A stretch of 50,046 nt of DNA from Solirubrobacter phytolaccae. Its GTDB lineage: Bacteria; Actinomycetota; Thermoleophilia; Solirubrobacterales; Solirubrobacteraceae. Below, piece after piece: positions 23,510 through 31,508 of this stretch (position 1 is the first letter of the stretch; each line of letters begins with the position of its first letter). Where the stretch lies: the NCBI RefSeq assembly GCF_027587195.1, contig NZ_JAPDDP010000055.1, positions 1 to 50,046 of the forward strand, written 5' to 3'. Under the pieces are notes generated by a model, which did not search any database, was not told the DNA's origin, and saw only the letters and a program-made list of their open reading frames with translations. Made by a program: the position numbers and the translations under genes.

Positions 23510-24458
23510 ACTCGTCGGCGCCCTCGCGCAGGCCTTCGCCGCGACCGGGGGCGAGCGTGGCGCTGACGTGCTTGAGGTAGCGCTTGGGGTTGTGGCCCGG
23601 GATCACCAGCGCGCCGACGGCCCGCACGGCGTAGGTCCAGGCCGTGAGCCAGCGGACGATGAGCGCCGAGAGCCACGAGTGGTGCTTGCGCATGTAGCGC
23701 TCGCGGTTACGGGAGAACTCGACGATCCGGCGGCTCGGGACGTTGCCCGTCTGCAGCTGCTCGTGGTGGACGGCGCGCGAGTCGGGCACGTAGAGCGTGT
23801 GCCAGCCGGCGTCGTGCAGGCGCTTGCAGAAGTCGACCTCGTCGGAGTAGACGAAGAACTCGGTGTCGAAGAAGCCGATCTCCTCGGCGGCCGCGCGGCG
23901 GACGAGCATCGCCGCCGACTGCACCCAGTCGACCGGCTTGACGGTCATGCCCGTGCTCTGGACGACGAACGACTTGTGCAGCCAGAGCGCGGTGAAGAGC
24001 GCGGTGCTCGTCGACGGGAAGCGCCACGCCGACGGTTGCTGGACACCGTCGGGGCGCACCAGCATCGCGCCCGCCGCTCCCGCTTGCTCGTCGGCGTCGA
24101 GCGCGGCGTGCAGCGCGACGGTCGCGCCCGGCTCGAGCTCGGAGTCCTCGTTGAGCAGCAGGCAATACCGGCCGCGGGCGCGCTCGAGCAGCAGCGAGTC
24201 GTTGGCCGCCTTGCCCTGGCGCTGGGGCAGGGCGATGACCTCGTTGACCACGGGATGGCGGCTCGCGACCTCCACCGATCCGTCCTGGGAGGCGTTGTCG
24301 AGCACCAGCACTTCGGTCTCGAAGTCGACCGTCGCCCGCTCCCGGGCGATCGAGTCCAGGCAGTAGCGGAGCAGACCACGCTGCTCGGTGTTGACCACGC
24401 AGAAAGAGAGCTCGACGGGCACGAGGGCTTGCAGTGTGGCGCAAGCGTTGTGTGACAT
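23463..24458 (-). CDS. Family 2 glycosyltransferase (rhamnosyltransferase-like)
   Basis: A 331-residue GT-A enzyme. The N-terminal strand ELSFCVVNTEQRGLL, then EVLVLDNASQDGSVEV, and the nucleotide/metal motif LLLNEDSELEPG (NEDxE/DxD-type, ~residue 105) are typical of WbbL-type rhamnosyltransferases, as is FFVYSDEVDFCKRLHDAGW later. A GTG at 24422 (12 residues in) is an alternative start, since the family usually opens at VELSFCVVN. It is divergent from the secreted subtilase. Confidence 0.9.
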   Translation of the reverse strand: MSHNACATLQALVPVELSFCVVNTEQRGLLRYCLDSIARERATVDFETEVLVLDNASQDGSVEVASRHPVVNEVIALPQRQGKAANDSLLLERARGRYCLLLNEDSELEPGATVALHAALDADEQAGAAGAMLVRPDGVQQPSAWRFPSTSTALFTALWLHKSFVVQSTGMTVKPVDWVQSAAMLVRRAAAEEIGFFDTEFFVYSDEVDFCKRLHDAGWHTLYVPDSRAVHHEQLQTGNVPSRRIVEFSRNRERYMRKHHSWLSALIVRWLTAWTYAVRAVGALVIPGHNPKRYLKHVSATLAPGRGEGLREGADEFNRRLSPPMGSVDLD

Positions 24459-24480
24459 GCGCCTCTGAGGGTTGCCAGAT

Positions 24481-24499
24481 CGCTGACACCGTGTCAGCG
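24481..24499. promoter_or_regulatory. 19-bp palindrome, candidate operator
   Basis: CGCTGACAC-C-GTGTCAGCG: perfect 9-bp arms around one base, between a glycosyltransferase and the subtilase gene (69 nt before its ATG). The inner 16 bp (GCTGAC-N4-TGTCAG) recur upstream of the S15 peptidase at 39676, suggesting a common DNA-binding regulator. Confidence 0.5.
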
Positions 24500-24532
24500 G
24501 CAGCGCAAGTCGCGCCGCCCGTGTGCGTTCCA

Positions 24533-24561
24533 GCCTCCCTCAGGGGATGCTCAAGGGAGGC
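24533..24561 (+). promoter_or_regulatory. Shine-Dalgarno-masking hairpin of the subtilase leader
   Basis: GCCTCCCT (24533-24540) is perfectly complementary to AGGGAGGC (24554-24561), which contains the ribosome-binding site of the gene starting at 24568. The loop is 13 nt. In RNA this would hide the ribosome-binding site. Confidence 0.5.
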
Positions 24562-24567
24562 AATCCA

Positions 24568-25728
24568 ATGCAGCGAAAGTTCTGCGTGGCGCTGGGAGTC
24601 GCCGCGCTGCTCACGGTCCCGGCTACGGCGAACGCCGACAGCGTGATCGTCAAGTACAAGGCCGGTGCCGCCGCGAAGTCCAAGTCCGCGGCCGCGGACC
24701 GGGCGGGGCTCTCGACCGTGCTCGGCGCGGTCGAAGCGACCGGCGCGCAGGTCGTGCAGGTCGCGGACGCCAAGGCGGCCGCGGCGACGCTCAACCGCTC
24801 GTCGACCGTCGAGTACGCCGAGCCGAACCTCGAGCTCAAGGCGCTCGGCGTGCCCAACGACGCGCGCTTCGGCGAGCTCTACGGGCTCAACAACGCCAAC
24901 GACGCGGACATGGACGCGCCGGAGGGCTGGGATCTCGCGGGGTACCCGAACATCCCGGCGACCACGGTCGGCATCGTCGACACCGGCATCGACGCCGCGC
25001 ACGAGGACCTGGCGGGGAAGGTCGTCGCCTGCGCCTCGGTGCAGCTGCTGACGGACCGTGTCCGTGAGGGCTCGTGCAACGACGACAACGACCACGGCAC
25101 ACACGTGGCCGGCACGATCGCGGCCAAGGCCAACAACGGCGTCGGCGTCGCGGGCGTGTCCTACAACTCGAGCCTCGCCATCTGCAAGGCGCTCAACGCG
25201 CTCGGCTCGGGTACCACGGCGGGTGTGGCGAACTGCATCACCTACCTCGCGGGCAAGGGCGTGAAGATCATCTCGATGTCGCTCGGCGGTGGTGCCTCGA
25301 CGACGCTGCAGACCGCGGTCCGCAACGCCACCTCGCGCGGCTCGCTGATCATCGCCGCGGCCGGCAACGACGGTGACGCGACGGCCAACTACCCGGCCGC
25401 GTACGCCGAGGTCGTCTCCGTGGCGGCCACCGACCGCAACGACGCGCGCGCCTCGTTCTCGAACGCCAACAGCGACGTCGAGATCGCGGCCGCCGGTGTG
25501 GACGTCCTCTCGACCAAGCGCGGTGGTGGCTACGTGGCCTTCTCCGGCACGTCGATGGCGACCCCGCACTTGGCGGGCGTGGCGGCGCTGATCGCGGCCA
25601 AGAACCCGTCCTTCACGGCGACCCAGATCCGCTCCAAGCTCGACACCTCCGTGGACGACCTCGGCGCGGCGGGCCGCGACCAGCAGTTCGGCTTCGGCCG
25701 CGTGAATTTGGTCAAGGCGCTTTCCTAA
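24568..25728 (+). CDS. Secreted subtilisin-like serine protease (S8)
   Basis: A 386-residue exported protease. Residues 1-23 are a signal peptide (ends ATANA), followed by a short I9-type propeptide (VIVKYKAG ... VEYAEPN, ~24-90). The triad is Asp138 in VGIVDTGID, His176 in DHGTHVAG and Ser331 in SGTSMATPH; Asn269 in AAGNDGD forms the oxyanion hole. The catalytic domain reaches the C-terminus. Translation is from ATG with a strong GGGAGG site, apparently masked by a hairpin. It sits inside the glycan region but is not obviously part of it. Confidence 0.96.
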   Translation: MQRKFCVALGVAALLTVPATANADSVIVKYKAGAAAKSKSAAADRAGLSTVLGAVEATGAQVVQVADAKAAAATLNRSSTVEYAEPNLELKALGVPNDARFGELYGLNNANDADMDAPEGWDLAGYPNIPATTVGIVDTGIDAAHEDLAGKVVACASVQLLTDRVREGSCNDDNDHGTHVAGTIAAKANNGVGVAGVSYNSSLAICKALNALGSGTTAGVANCITYLAGKGVKIISMSLGGGASTTLQTAVRNATSRGSLIIAAAGNDGDATANYPAAYAEVVSVAATDRNDARASFSNANSDVEIAAAGVDVLSTKRGGGYVAFSGTSMATPHLAGVAALIAAKNPSFTATQIRSKLDTSVDDLGAAGRDQQFGFGRVNLVKALS

Positions 25729-25745
25729 AGCCCCCTGGGGCTTTA
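25727..25745 (+). terminator. Terminator overlapping the subtilase stop
   Basis: AAAGCCC/GGGCTTT stem starting inside the TAA stop, with a CCTG loop and a short, imperfect T tract. Confidence 0.6.
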
Positions 25746-25751
25746 TGTTCG

Positions 25752-25776
25752 CGGCGCCCAGGCATACTGGGCGCCG
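25752..25776 (+). promoter_or_regulatory. Hairpin covering the GT4 promoter and start
   Basis: CGGCGCCCAG (25752-25761) and CTGGGCGCCG (25767-25776) form a perfect 10-bp stem with loop GCATA. The second arm runs into the GTG start at 25776. A -10-like CATACT (25763-25768) spans the loop and the start of the second arm. It could be an operator or, less likely, a second terminator without a T tract. Confidence 0.4.
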
Positions 25777-26840
25777 TGCGCGTCCACCTGGTCGATCCGG
25801 CGGCCTATACGCCGCCCTACGACCGGGCACTCGCTTCGGCGCTCGCTCGTGCGGGCGCCGAAGTGTCGTTGGTGACGAGCGCGTTCACGTACGGCGACGT
25901 CCCCGCCGCACCCGGGGTGGACGTCGACGAGGCGTTCTACCGCTGGGCGCCGGCGTGGGGGCGCAAGGCCGCCCGGCTCGCGCAGCACGTCCCGGACATG
26001 CTCCGGTACCGCCGTACCGCCCGGGCCGCCGACGTCGTCCACTTCCAGTGGCTGCCGGTCCAGCACGTCGACGGGTACCTGCTGCCGCGCAAGCGCCCGC
26101 GCCTGCTGACCGCGCACGACGTGCTCCCGCGCGAGCCGAGCCCGGGGCAGCTCGCCGGCCAGCGCAAGCTCTACGAGCGGATGGACGCGGTGGTCGTGCA
26201 CTCCGAGCACGGTGCGGCGCGGCTCCGTGACGAGGTCGGGCTGGACCCGGCGCTCGTCCACGTGATTCGCCACGGCACGCTGACCGGGCTCGACGTGCCC
26301 GGCGAGGCGCCGTTCGCCAAACCCGACAAGCCGGTCGTGCTGATGTTCGGCCTGCTGCGGCCGTACAAGGGCGTCGACGTGCTGCTGGAGGCCTGGCGGC
26401 GCGCGAACGTCGATGCCGAGCTGTGGGTGATCGGCATGCCGCGCATGGACGTCTCCGCGATCCACGGGCCCAACGTGCGGACGGCGCTGCGGTTCGTCTC
26501 GGCGGGCGAGCTCGCGGGCGCGTTCCGGGCCGCGGACCTCGTCGTGCTGCCCTACCGCGAGATCGACCAGAGCGGCGTGCTGTTCACGGCGTTGGCCTTC
26601 GGCAAGCCGATGCTGCTCACGCGCGTCGGCGGGTTCCCGGAGGTGGCGGACACGGGCGCGGCGGCGATCGTCGAGCCCGACGACCCCGACGCGCTCGCGG
26701 GCGAGCTGAGCGCGCTGCTGGCTGACCCGGCACGGCTGGAGCGGATGGCCGCGGCATCACAGGCCGCCGCGGCGGGCGAGTACGGCTGGGACGACATCGC
26801 CCGCCGCACGCTCGACCTCTACTCGGCGCTCCAGGCGTAG
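25776..26840 (+). CDS. Family 4 glycosyltransferase
   Basis: A 354-residue GT-B enzyme. Key segments are VHFQWLPVQHVDGY, VVVHSEHGAARL, the donor-site strand VVLMFGLLRPYKGVDVLLEAW (R-x-x-KG, ~residue 190) and DQSGVLFTALAFGKPMLLT with the E-x7-E-like region altered (DQSGVLFTAL). GTG start. Likely adds a sugar to a lipid-linked intermediate of the surface glycan. The end overlaps a convergent GNAT gene by 22 bp. Confidence 0.9.
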   Translation: MRVHLVDPAAYTPPYDRALASALARAGAEVSLVTSAFTYGDVPAAPGVDVDEAFYRWAPAWGRKAARLAQHVPDMLRYRRTARAADVVHFQWLPVQHVDGYLLPRKRPRLLTAHDVLPREPSPGQLAGQRKLYERMDAVVVHSEHGAARLRDEVGLDPALVHVIRHGTLTGLDVPGEAPFAKPDKPVVLMFGLLRPYKGVDVLLEAWRRANVDAELWVIGMPRMDVSAIHGPNVRTALRFVSAGELAGAFRAADLVVLPYREIDQSGVLFTALAFGKPMLLTRVGGFPEVADTGAAAIVEPDDPDALAGELSALLADPARLERMAAASQAAAAGEYGWDDIARRTLDLYSALQA

Positions 26841-27319
26841 ACGACGTAGTCCGGCGGCGTCGGCGGGTCCACGCGCGGCGCGGGCCGCAGCTCACCCGTG
26901 TCGTGGAAGCCGCTCTTGCGCGCCACCCCGCGTGAGCCCGCGTTGTCCTTGTGCGCGAGCAGCTCGAGCCGCGTGATCCCCAGCTCCAGCGCGGTCGCCT
27001 TGAGCTGCTCGACCGCCTGGGTCGCGATCCCGCGTCCGCGCGCCTCCTTCGCCACCCAGTAGCCGACCTCGCCGTAGTGGGCGTCCAGATCGATCTCGAG
27101 GAGGCTGAACGAGCCTACGAGCTGATCGCCCTCGAAGCCGAGGAAGGCCTTCACGCGCGGGTCGTCGCGATGGATGAAGGTCAGCGCGTGATCGCGCGTG
27201 TACGGGCTCGGGACGTTGGTCCAGCGCGGGATCTCAGGGTCCTGGCAGGCGGCGACGAGCGCGTCGGCGTCGCTGGACTGGGGCGGGCGGAGGACGAGCA
27301 CGAACCGGCAGTCTGCCAC
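26819..27319 (-). CDS. GNAT N-acetyltransferase, RimJ/RimL type
   Basis: A 166-residue acetyltransferase. GEVGYWVAKEARGRGIATQAV (~residue 85) carries the acetyl-CoA-binding R/Q-x-x-G-x-G/A motif, and LELLAHKDNAGSRGVARKSGFHDTGEL is the usual C-terminal half of RimJ/L-like enzymes. The substrate is unknown; a protein N-terminus, antibiotic or amino sugar are possible. GTG start, only 15 bp from the divergent GT2 start. Confidence 0.88.
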   Translation of the reverse strand: MADCRFVLVLRPPQSSDADALVAACQDPEIPRWTNVPSPYTRDHALTFIHRDDPRVKAFLGFEGDQLVGSFSLLEIDLDAHYGEVGYWVAKEARGRGIATQAVEQLKATALELGITRLELLAHKDNAGSRGVARKSGFHDTGELRPAPRVDPPTPPDYVVYAWSAE

Positions 27320-27334
27320 CCTTCACGCCGCCTC

Positions 27335-28435
27335 ATGCGCGCGCTCTTCTGGATCTCCTCCGCCCTGATCGTGTGGACGCAGGCGGCCTACGCGCCCGCC
27401 CTGGCGCTCCTGCGCCGGTTGAAGGGCAACCCGCCGACCGCGCCCGGCGCCGACATCACGCCGAGCGTCACGCTGGTCGTCGCGGCCTACAAGGAGGAGT
27501 CGGTGATCGCGGCCAAGGTCGCGAACGCGCGCGCGCTCGACTACCCCGGGCTCGAGGTGATCGTCGCCGTCGACGGCGGGGACGCCGCCACCGTGGCCGA
27601 GGCCCAGGGCGCCGACCACGTGCTCGCGCTCGCGCGCACGGGCAAGTACCTCGCCCAGGACGCCGCCGTCCAGCGGGCGCGCGGGGAGATCATCGCCTTC
27701 AGCGACGCCAACACGATGTGGGCGCCGGACGCGCTGCGCACGCTCGTGCGCGCGTTCGCGGACCCGCAGGTCGGCTACGCGTGCGGGAACGTCGCCTTCA
27801 CCAACGAGGCGGGCACGAACCAGGAAGGCCTGTACTGGCGCTACGAGATGTTCCTGCGCGCGCAGGAGTCGGCGCTCGCGAGCGTCACGGGCGGCAACGG
27901 CGCGATCTACGCGGTGCGCCGCGCGGCCTACGACCGGGTCGACCCCGCGATGGGCCACGACCTCGCGATGCCGTTCCAGATGGTCAAGGCCGGCTTCCGG
28001 GCCGTCTACGTGCCTGAGGCGAAGGCGAGCGAGAAGATGGTGCCGTCGATCGAGGGCGAGTGGGCCCGCAAGCGGCGGATGATGTCCTACGGCTGGCCGA
28101 TCGTGCTCAAGGGCGGCCTGCTGAGCCCGCGCGGGTACTCGCCGCTGTACGCGCTGATGATCGCCAGCCACCGGCTCCTGCGCTACGGCACGCCGCTGCT
28201 GCACGTGCTGGTGGCGTTCGCGACGCTGGCGCTGCTGCGCCGCGGCGGGGTCTACCGGGCCGCGGCCGTAGCGCAGACGGCGTTGCTGCTCGCCGCGGCT
28301 TCCAAGAGCAAGGCCAAGCCGGTCCTCGTCGCCCGCTACTACGTCCTGACCACGACCGCGCTCGCGCTCGGCCTCTACGACTGGCTGCGTCACGGCACCC
28401 AGGTCGGCTGGGAAGCGCCGGAGGACACCCGGTGA
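27335..28435 (+). CDS. Membrane family 2 glycosyltransferase
   Basis: A 366-residue processive-type GT2. An N-terminal membrane segment (residues ~3-20) precedes the GT-A domain: VTLVVAAYKEESVI, LEVIVAVDGGD, IIAFSDANTMW (DxD-like, DAN), GNGAIYAVRRAAYDRV and the C-terminal RKRRMMSYG (in place of the Q/RxxRW motif). Three hydrophobic segments follow from ~residue 260. It is translationally coupled (GTGA) to the initiating sugar transferase. Confidence 0.88.
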   Translation: MRALFWISSALIVWTQAAYAPALALLRRLKGNPPTAPGADITPSVTLVVAAYKEESVIAAKVANARALDYPGLEVIVAVDGGDAATVAEAQGADHVLALARTGKYLAQDAAVQRARGEIIAFSDANTMWAPDALRTLVRAFADPQVGYACGNVAFTNEAGTNQEGLYWRYEMFLRAQESALASVTGGNGAIYAVRRAAYDRVDPAMGHDLAMPFQMVKAGFRAVYVPEAKASEKMVPSIEGEWARKRRMMSYGWPIVLKGGLLSPRGYSPLYALMIASHRLLRYGTPLLHVLVAFATLALLRRGGVYRAAAVAQTALLLAAASKSKAKPVLVARYYVLTTTALALGLYDWLRHGTQVGWEAPEDTR

Positions 28436-29043
28436 GCAACCGCTACCTGCATTCGCGCCGCAAGCGCGCGTTGGACCTCGCGATCGCCGTGCCACTGCTC
28501 GCGATCACCGCGCCGGTCGTCGGCCTCGCCGCGCTCGCGGTGCGGCTCGAGAGCTCCGGCCATCCGATCTACAGGCAGCGCCGGATCGGCCTGGACGGGC
28601 ACGCGTTCGAGGTCATCAAGCTGCGCACGATGGTCTCCGGCGCCGAGCACATGGGTGCCGGCATGGCCGTCGACGCGGGCGACGCGCGGATCACCAAGAT
28701 CGGCGCGCTGCTGCGCCGCACGTCGATCGACGAGCTGCCGAACCTGCTCAACATCCTGCGTGGCGAGATGTCGCTGATCGGCCCGCGGCCGACGATCCAG
28801 GTCCAGGTCGACCAGTACACCGAGCGGCAGCGCCGGCGGCTGAGTGTCCGGCCGGGCCTGACGGGCTGGGCGCAGATCAACGGCCGCGCCTCGCTGCCGT
28901 GGAGCGAGCGGATCGAGCTCGACCTGCAGTACCTCGAACGGGCGAGCCTGCGGCTGGACCTGCGCATCCTGGTGCTCACCGCGCGCATGGCCGTGACGGG
29001 CCACGGGCTGTACCGCGGCGAGACCGGCGGCTGGCGGGGCTAG
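28432..29043 (+). CDS. Initiating sugar-phosphate transferase (WcaJ/ExoY-like)
   Basis: A 203-residue bacterial sugar transferase that transfers hexose- or HexNAc-1-phosphate to undecaprenyl phosphate, the first step of repeat-unit assembly. One membrane helix (~14-36) precedes the conserved cytosolic block: FEVIKLRTMV, RRTSIDELPNLLNIL-type motif with RGEMSLIGPRP, and RPGLTGWAQINGR. This short form lacks the N-terminal multi-span region. Last gene before a strong terminator. Confidence 0.94.
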   Translation: MSNRYLHSRRKRALDLAIAVPLLAITAPVVGLAALAVRLESSGHPIYRQRRIGLDGHAFEVIKLRTMVSGAEHMGAGMAVDAGDARITKIGALLRRTSIDELPNLLNILRGEMSLIGPRPTIQVQVDQYTERQRRRLSVRPGLTGWAQINGRASLPWSERIELDLQYLERASLRLDLRILVLTARMAVTGHGLYRGETGGWRG

Positions 29044-29049
29044 AACGAC

Positions 29050-29074
29050 AAAGGGCGCCCGCAGGCGCCCTTTC
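29050..29074. terminator. Bidirectional terminator
   Basis: AAAGGGCGCC (29050-29059), loop CGCA, GGCGCCCTTT (29064-29073): a perfect 10-bp stem with A and T tracts on both sides, between the convergent sugar transferase and DUF3105 genes. Its stem is almost the same as that of the terminator at 5740. Confidence 0.85.
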
Positions 29075-29100
29075 TCAAGTTTCGTGTGGCCGCCTCAGGC

Positions 29101-29808
29101 CTACGGCACGACCTCGGGGCCCTTGTCGATGTGCTCGGTGCGGAACGCGCGGATGGCGTCGAACACCTCAGGCTTCATCGTCGGGCAGCCCAGCGAGGCG
29201 TCCCAGGCCGTGGCGGCGACGGCGTACGTCATGCCGGTGCCGTTCTCGAACAGGAGCAGGTGGTGACCGCCGTCCATCTCCTCGTACAGCGTCTCGAGCT
29301 GCGCGACCGTGGTCGCGGGCGTGCCCGGCTTGTACTGGATGTCGATCCGGCCGTGCTCGAGCGTGTGGACGAGCTTGCCGAGCTCAGGCGTGTCGCCCGC
29401 CGCGTAGATGCCGTCCTCGTACCACTCCGGGAAGTGGTTGCCGGACGTCGGCGGGTTCTGCTTGTAGTCCGCCGCCTTGAACTCCTTCTCCTCGTGCCCC
29501 GAGCCCTCGTTGGCGAGCTTGGGCTCGTAGGTGCAGCCCGCGAGCTCCGCCGCCTTCTTGACGTCGGCTTCCTTCTGGGCCGGGATGGCGGCCGCGCCGG
29601 CGGGCAGGTTCTGCTCGTCGTTCGCGTCGTCGCCGCCGAATACCACCACTACGAGGACGACGATGACGGCGACGAGGGCGCCTGCACCGAGCAGGCCGCC
29701 GAGGACCATCTGCGTGCGCTTGCGGCTGGCGGCCTTGGCCTTCTCAGCGGCTTCGCGCTCCTGGCGCTCGCGCTTACGACGTTCTTTTTCTTCTTGGCGA
29801 CTCGACAT
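29101..29808 (-). CDS. DUF3105 membrane protein
   Basis: A 235-residue protein. A basic, Glu/Arg-rich cytosolic coiled-coil (residues 1-38) is followed by a single membrane helix (LLGAGALVAVIVVLVVVVF, ~45-65) and an extracytoplasmic DUF3105 domain with the conserved NPPTSGNHFPEW and VHTLEHGRIDIQY motifs. Function of DUF3105 is unknown; the two His-containing motifs could bind metal. The ATG at 29808 is preferred over longer readings because a TACCAT box lies 10 nt before it. Confidence 0.9.
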   Translation of the reverse strand: MSSRQEEKERRKRERQEREAAEKAKAASRKRTQMVLGGLLGAGALVAVIVVLVVVVFGGDDANDEQNLPAGAAAIPAQKEADVKKAAELAGCTYEPKLANEGSGHEEKEFKAADYKQNPPTSGNHFPEWYEDGIYAAGDTPELGKLVHTLEHGRIDIQYKPGTPATTVAQLETLYEEMDGGHHLLLFENGTGMTYAVAATAWDASLGCPTMKPEVFDAIRAFRTEHIDKGPEVVP

Positions 29809-29840
29809 CCGGCGGGCGATGGTAGCGACCAAACGTGTGT

Positions 29841-30671
29841 TTAAGACGCCCGCGCGCGTACTTTGGTCGCGCGGGGTCGCCAGCACTCGTCCAGGAACCC
29901 CGCGATCTCGTTTGTGAGACGCAGAGGAGAGACCCGCAACTCGACCAGCGAGTGGGCCTGGAGCAGGCGCGCGTTCGGCAGCTCGTCGGCCAGCATCCCG
30001 GCGTCGGAGAAGGGATGGACGAGGTCGAACTGGTGGCCGATTACGAGCGTCGGGGCCGTGATCGCGGCGCGCTCGTCACGCGGCGGTGCGATCCGGTCGA
30101 AGAAGAGGCCCTGGAACACGGCGGCGCTCGGCGCCGGGTCCTGGCGCACCCAGTCGAGCAGGATGTCCGCCTGCCACGGCAGCCGCCGGCGCGGGATGAG
30201 CCGCGTGAGCCGGGAGACGGCGCGCATGGCGGGCTCGCCGGCGGTGAGGGCGACCATCAGCGGCGTGAACGCGAGCGCGCAGCCGATCAGCGCGTGGTCG
30301 AGCACCGGCATCTCCACGACCATCCCGCGGACGCGGTCGGGGGCGCGCACGGCCAGCTCCAGCGCCACGTTCGCGCCGAGCGAGGTGCCCAGGATCACGG
30401 CCTCGCGCTCACCGAGCTCGTCCAGCAGCGCCTCGACCTGGGCGCCGAACGACGGCATCGAGTAGCGCCACTTGTCCGTCGGGCGGTCGGACTCGCCGTG
30501 CCCCAGCAGGTCGAGGGCCACGAGGCGGTGGCCGCGCTCGGCGAGGTCGTGCGCCAGCGCCTCGTGGAAGCGTTGGTTGAACAGCAGCCCGTGCAGCAGG
30601 ATCGTGAGCTTGGGTCCGGAGCCGTACTCCGCGTAGGCGAGCCGCTGACCGTCGATCGAGAAGCTCCCCAT
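29841..30671 (-). CDS. Alpha/beta-hydrolase
   Basis: A 276-residue alpha/beta-hydrolase fold protein. The oxyanion strand is LLHGLLFNQ, the nucleophile elbow GTSLGAN (Ser ~residue 97), the acid VIGHQFDLVHP (Asp ~220) and the His probably in LLQAHSLVEL (~245). Substrate unknown; lipase- or epoxide-hydrolase-like annotations are common for such sequences. ATG at 30671 has a TACGAT box 6 nt upstream. Confidence 0.9.
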   Translation of the reverse strand: MGSFSIDGQRLAYAEYGSGPKLTILLHGLLFNQRFHEALAHDLAERGHRLVALDLLGHGESDRPTDKWRYSMPSFGAQVEALLDELGEREAVILGTSLGANVALELAVRAPDRVRGMVVEMPVLDHALIGCALAFTPLMVALTAGEPAMRAVSRLTRLIPRRRLPWQADILLDWVRQDPAPSAAVFQGLFFDRIAPPRDERAAITAPTLVIGHQFDLVHPFSDAGMLADELPNARLLQAHSLVELRVSPLRLTNEIAGFLDECWRPRATKVRARAS

Positions 30672-30677
30672 GCCAGG

Positions 30678-30683
30678 ATCGTA
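30678..30683 (-). promoter_or_regulatory. -10 box of the alpha/beta-hydrolase
   Basis: TACGAT on the minus strand, 6 nt before the ATG at 30671, inside the 15-bp gap to the divergent GNAT gene. Confidence 0.4.
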
Positions 30684-30686
30684 GTC

Positions 30687-31508
30687 ATGGCCGATCTGCG
30701 CCCGATGCGCGACGAGGACGTCGAAGCGGTGACGGAGCTCGTCTACGCCGCGTCCGACGACCCGCGGCCGAGCGACGCGGTGGCGCACGCCCGCTACCGC
30801 TATCCGCTGCGCCACGACGCCGACGGCGCCTGGGTGGCCGAGGACGAAGCGGGCCTGGCGGCGGTGGCGATCGCGCTGCGGCGCGAGGACCTGTGGATGC
30901 TGACCGAGATCTCGGTGCGGCCCGACCTGCAGTCGGCGGGGCTGGGGCGGCGGATGCTCGAGCGCGTCCACGCCTACGCCGACGGCGCCAAGGGACGGCT
31001 GATCGCCTCCAGCCGTGACCCGCGCGCGCTGCGCGCCTACGCCCGCCTCGGGCTGGACGCGCACCCGTGCCTGGCTGCGTACGGCGTCCCCGCGGGCGTC
31101 GAGGCGCCGGACGGGGTGCGGGAAGGTGGCGCGGACGACCTCGACTTCGCGGCGGACGTGGACCGCCACGTGCGCGGCGCAGCGCACGGCCCGGACCTCG
31201 GCTTCCTCCTCGAAGGCGGCCAGACGCTGCTCGTCTCCGACCGCGGCTACGCCGTCGTCGGCGACACCGGCGGCGTCCGCATCCTCGCCGCCTACGACGA
31301 GGACGGCGCGCGGACGCTCCTGCGCGCGGCGCTGGCCCGGGCGGACGGCCGTGCGGTCGGCGTCGGCTGGATCAGCGCGCGCCAGCCGTGGGCGCTGCAC
31401 GAGTGCGTCGCCGCGCGGATGGCGCTGAGCGCCGACGCGGGCGTGCTGTTCGCGGGCGGCGACGTCGGGCCGTTCCACCCCTACCTGCCGAGCGGGGCCT
31501 ACCTATGA
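30687..31508 (+). CDS. GNAT family protein, tandem paralogue 1
   Basis: A 273-residue protein whose N-terminal half is a GNAT domain: LWMLTEISVRPDLQSAGLG has the acetyl-CoA motif (Q-x-x-G-x-G), followed by ASSRDPRALRAYARLGLDAHP. The C-terminal ~130 residues (ADVDRHVRGAAHGPDLGFLL ... GWISARQPWALHECV ... PFHPYLPSGAYL) form a second, non-canonical domain shared with the next gene. Its stop overlaps the next ATG (ATGA). Substrate unknown. Confidence 0.85.
   Translation: MADLRPMRDEDVEAVTELVYAASDDPRPSDAVAHARYRYPLRHDADGAWVAEDEAGLAAVAIALRREDLWMLTEISVRPDLQSAGLGRRMLERVHAYADGAKGRLIASSRDPRALRAYARLGLDAHPCLAAYGVPAGVEAPDGVREGGADDLDFAADVDRHVRGAAHGPDLGFLLEGGQTLLVSDRGYAVVGDTGGVRILAAYDEDGARTLLRAALARADGRAVGVGWISARQPWALHECVAARMALSADAGVLFAGGDVGPFHPYLPSGAYL

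Noticed and set aside
23707-25830. 707-residue minus frame across GT2 and the subtilase
   Set aside because: Arg/Gly-rich shadow of two well-supported genes.
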